Positions 13,218-15,151 of a stretch of DNA of 15,151 nt are shown one piece after another. Below the pieces are notes generated by a model. The model was not told the DNA's origin and made no database searches. It saw only the letters and a program-made list of their open reading frames with translations. The DNA is taken from contig JBBING010000057.1 of the NCBI GenBank assembly GCA_037444005.1, forward strand, positions 1 to 15,151. Reading direction: 5' to 3'. Within the stretch, counting starts at the first letter, position 1; the number at the start of each line of letters is the position of its first letter. The stretch comes from DATLZC01 sp037444005. GTDB lineage: Bacteria; Chloroflexota; Dehalococcoidia; DSTF01; JACRBR01. The translations under genes and the position numbers were made by a program.

Positions 13218-15026
13218 GTGGACCTGAGCTCGATCCGCGACGCCTTCGGGGGGAACGGCCGGTTGCGGCTGGCCGTCGCGGCCGCCCTGACGGTCGCGGG
13301 CGGCGCGGCCTTGTTCGCCGTGTCGTGCGGCCGCTCGGGGTCGGGCGGGCCTCCGCCGGTCGGACCGCCGGGCCGCCCCGCCCGCCTCGAAGTGCTCAGC
13401 CCGCCCGAGGGCGCGGTCCTCAGCGTGCCGTTCCTGGTGCAGGCGATCGTGACGTCTCCCGGCGCCCAACAGGCGCCCCTCGGCCGCGTCGAGGTGTGGA
13501 TCGCGGAAGGCGAGCACGAGCGCAGGCTGGGAGAGGCGACTCCGGGGTCGTTCGACCCCGTCACGTTCCGGCAGTTCTTCGATTTCGAGGTCCAGGACCT
13601 CGACAACGGGCAGTACGAGCTGGTCGTGTACGCCATCCCCGCGGGAGACCGCGAGGCGCTGGAGCCCGTGCGCCGGCCGATCGAGGTCGATGCGTCGGAC
13701 GACGTGCGCGTCTTCGTCGACGCGCCGAAGGAGGGCGAAACCATCCGCATGCCGTTCCTGCTGGAGGGATGGGCGCTGGACCTGAGGGCTGAGCGAGGAA
13801 CGGGCGTCGAGCGCGTCGAGGTGTGGGATGGTCCGAGGGAGAGCGGCACGCTCCTCGGCCGCGCGACGTATGGCTTCTATCGTCCCGACCTCGGGAAAGC
13901 GGTCGGGGCGACGCGCTTCAACTCTGCGGGGTTCAACCTGATGCTCGGGGACCTCGCCTCCGGCCCGCACGCCCTTCACGTGTACGCCCTCACCCGGCGC
14001 GAGGGGTGGAGCGACCCCGTCGTCGTGAACGTGGTGGTGAGCGACTTGCCCCGGGGCCCGGACAATCCCGCCATCGAAGTCGCCTGGGACGGGCTGGCGT
14101 TTCCTTCGGGTTTGGCGCTCGCGCCCGACGGACGCATCTTCTTCACCGAGCTCCAGACCGGAAACATCCGGGTGATCGAGGCTGATGGAACGTTACGGGA
14201 GCAGGCGTTCGCGCATCTGGACGTGGCTACGAAGGGGGAGGTCGGGCTCCTGAGCGTGGCGCTGGCTCCCGATTTCAGCGAGAGCGGCTTCGTGTACGTT
14301 GTACGGTCGGTCCCCGACGCGAACGGCCGCGCGGTGAAACATCAGGTCGTGCGGTTCCGGGACGCCGGCGGCGTGGGCGTCGACGAAACGGTGATCGTGG
14401 ACAATCTGCCTGCGTCGCCCACGGGTCTGCACAACGGCGGCGCCATCGCCTTCGGTCCCGACGGGATGCTGTACGTCTCCACGGGCGACAATGAGCAGCC
14501 GTGGAGCGCGGGGGATATCGCCTCCCTGCGGGGAAAGATCCTGCGGTTCACGCCCGAGGGCGGGATCCCGGAAGATAATCCATCGCCTGGCTCGCCGGTC
14601 TATGCGATGGGGTTCCGGAACGTCTTCGGCATGGCGTTCCAGCCCTTTACAGGGCGATTGTGGGCGACCGAGAACGGCCCGGACAAGAACGACGAGGTCA
14701 ATGTCGTCGTCCCCGGGGGGCACTACGGGTGGCCTGAAGTGCGGGGCGCCGCCGCCCGTCCGCCGTTCCTCGACCCCGCGCTGGACATCAGTCCGAGCGT
14801 GGGCGTGACGGGGATTGCGTTTCTGGACGCGGCGACGGCGTACTTCTGCGACGTGGTCACGCAGACCCTGCACCGGCTCGACCTGACGGGGCCGACCTTG
14901 GACCAGGTCGGCGCGCACGAGCTCGAAGGGCGAGGCTGCGGGCTGAGCGTCGTGGCGGCGCCCGGCGGCGTCCTGTACTTCTCCGACGACCACGCGATCT
15001 ACCGCTATCGGCCGTCCCCGCCCTGA
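13218..15026 (+). CDS. Exported PQQ-type sugar (glucose/sorbosone) dehydrogenase with two N-terminal Ig-like modules
   Basis: This encodes 602 residues from GTG 13218. A hydrophobic helix (about 17-36) ends in FAVSCG, and Cys37 could be lipidated, although the lipobox is imperfect. A Gly/Pro-rich linker follows. Then come two related beta-sandwich modules (about 55-150 and 158-270), each opening with a PPEGA/PKEGE turn and containing RVEVW. From about residue 283 runs the GSDH beta-propeller: LAFPSGLALAPDGRIFFTE, VALAPDF, GLHNGGAIAFGPDG (His405 matches the catalytic base of soluble glucose dehydrogenase), LYVSTGDN, LRGKILR, GFRNVFGMAFQP, ENGPDKNDEVN and GGHYGWPE. Such enzymes oxidise sugars or related alcohols with PQQ outside the membrane. 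The N-terminal modules may bind carbohydrate or place the catalytic domain. It overlaps a convergent, probable cytochrome c gene by 22 bases. Confidence 0.88.
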   Translation: MDLSSIRDAFGGNGRLRLAVAAALTVAGGAALFAVSCGRSGSGGPPPVGPPGRPARLEVLSPPEGAVLSVPFLVQAIVTSPGAQQAPLGRVEVWIAEGEHERRLGEATPGSFDPVTFRQFFDFEVQDLDNGQYELVVYAIPAGDREALEPVRRPIEVDASDDVRVFVDAPKEGETIRMPFLLEGWALDLRAERGTGVERVEVWDGPRESGTLLGRATYGFYRPDLGKAVGATRFNSAGFNLMLGDLASGPHALHVYALTRREGWSDPVVVNVVVSDLPRGPDNPAIEVAWDGLAFPSGLALAPDGRIFFTELQTGNIRVIEADGTLREQAFAHLDVATKGEVGLLSVALAPDFSESGFVYVVRSVPDANGRAVKHQVVRFRDAGGVGVDETVIVDNLPASPTGLHNGGAIAFGPDGMLYVSTGDNEQPWSAGDIASLRGKILRFTPEGGIPEDNPSPGSPVYAMGFRNVFGMAFQPFTGRLWATENGPDKNDEVNVVVPGGHYGWPEVRGAAARPPFLDPALDISPSVGVTGIAFLDAATAYFCDVVTQTLHRLDLTGPTLDQVGAHELEGRGCGLSVVAAPGGVLYFSDDHAIYRYRPSPP

Positions 15027-15151
15027 GCCGCCGGCTCGCCACCGCTCGAAGGGGAGCGCTTCGGAACCAGCAGGTCGACGGCGTCGGGCGACAGGCTGAT
15101 GTGGCACAGCGCGCAGGCCTGCCGCTCCGGAGCGATCTCGGTGGGCGCCGT
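15005..15151 (-). CDS. C-terminal part of a CxxCH-containing protein, probable c-type cytochrome (partial)
   Basis: This frame is open from the window edge to the TAG at 15007-15005 and yields 48 residues. It contains ERQACALCHISLSPDAV, with a CxxCH haem-attachment motif (residues 13-17 of the visible part), then a polar Pro/Ser/Gly-rich tail. The remainder lies outside the window, so the class of cytochrome cannot be named. It is convergent with the sugar dehydrogenase gene and overlaps its end by 22 bases. A single CxxCH in a short fragment can arise by chance. Confidence 0.6.
   Translation of the reverse strand, partial: TAPTEIAPERQACALCHISLSPDAVDLLVPKRSPSSGGEPAAQGGDGR

Noticed and set aside
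11807..13849. 680-residue reverse-strand open frame opposite the second acyl-CoA dehydrogenase
   Set aside because: It is a high-GC antisense shadow: low-complexity and His/Arg/Val-rich, with no domain. The forward frame has a complete enzyme.
1..15151. CRISPR arrays, insertion sequences, integrase or phage genes
   Set aside because: No regularly spaced repeats, transposase motifs or flanking target duplications were seen. Composition is uniform across the window.

Overview
The window is GC-rich, densely packed bacterial chromosome with ordinary short intergenic gaps. No plasmid, phage, insertion-sequence or CRISPR signature is visible. The lineage cannot be proved from the sequence. A TasA/SipW-type exported-protein operon sits alongside acyl-CoA dehydrogenases, a dienelactone-hydrolase-family protein, an FAD-linked oxidase and a PQQ-type sugar dehydrogenase. 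That mix would fit a free-living Chloroflexota bacterium (Dehalococcoidia-like) or another high-GC heterotroph; this is low-to-moderate confidence inference.

Layout. 55-438 (-): DUF1232 membrane protein. 599-2877 (+): two adjacent, clearly homologous R2-like/ferritin-like proteins. The first keeps a complete di-metal carboxylate ligand set. The second has lost all four carboxylate ligands but keeps both histidines. 4533-2921 (-): a three-gene operon of a TasA/camelysin-like exported protein, a SipW-type signal peptidase and a secreted fibronectin-III protein. Its leader (about 4690-4600) contains a convincing class I cyclic-di-GMP (GEMM-I) riboswitch that I read directly from the reverse strand. 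5374-4889 (-): hemerythrin protein. 5635-5561 (-): tRNA with CAU anticodon. 5730-9044 (+): FAD-linked oxidase, alpha/beta hydrolase, dienelactone hydrolase-like protein and a 99-residue unknown, the last three forming a tight cluster. 10299-9052 (-) and 10479-11741 (+): an acyl-CoA dehydrogenase and an MFS exporter, divergently transcribed. Between them lie two recognisable promoters and an 11-bp inverted repeat. 11861-13120 (+): a second, ACAD10/11-like acyl-CoA dehydrogenase. 13218-15026 (+): a predicted lipoprotein with two Ig-like modules and a sugar-dehydrogenase beta-propeller. 15151-15005 (-): the C-terminal end of a CxxCH-containing, probable c-type cytochrome.

How it fits together. 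The most coherent system is the cyclic-di-GMP-controlled surface or matrix module: riboswitch, fibre-like protein, its dedicated signal peptidase, and an accessory FnIII protein. The second notable system is the tandem of an intact R2-like metalloprotein with a ligand-less paralogue. It resembles in principle the yeast Rnr2/Rnr4 pair, in which one member has lost metal ligands and supports the other. The remainder looks like a catabolic neighbourhood (hydrolases, flavin oxidase, acyl-CoA dehydrogenases, exporter), with a shared operator likely coordinating one dehydrogenase and the exporter.
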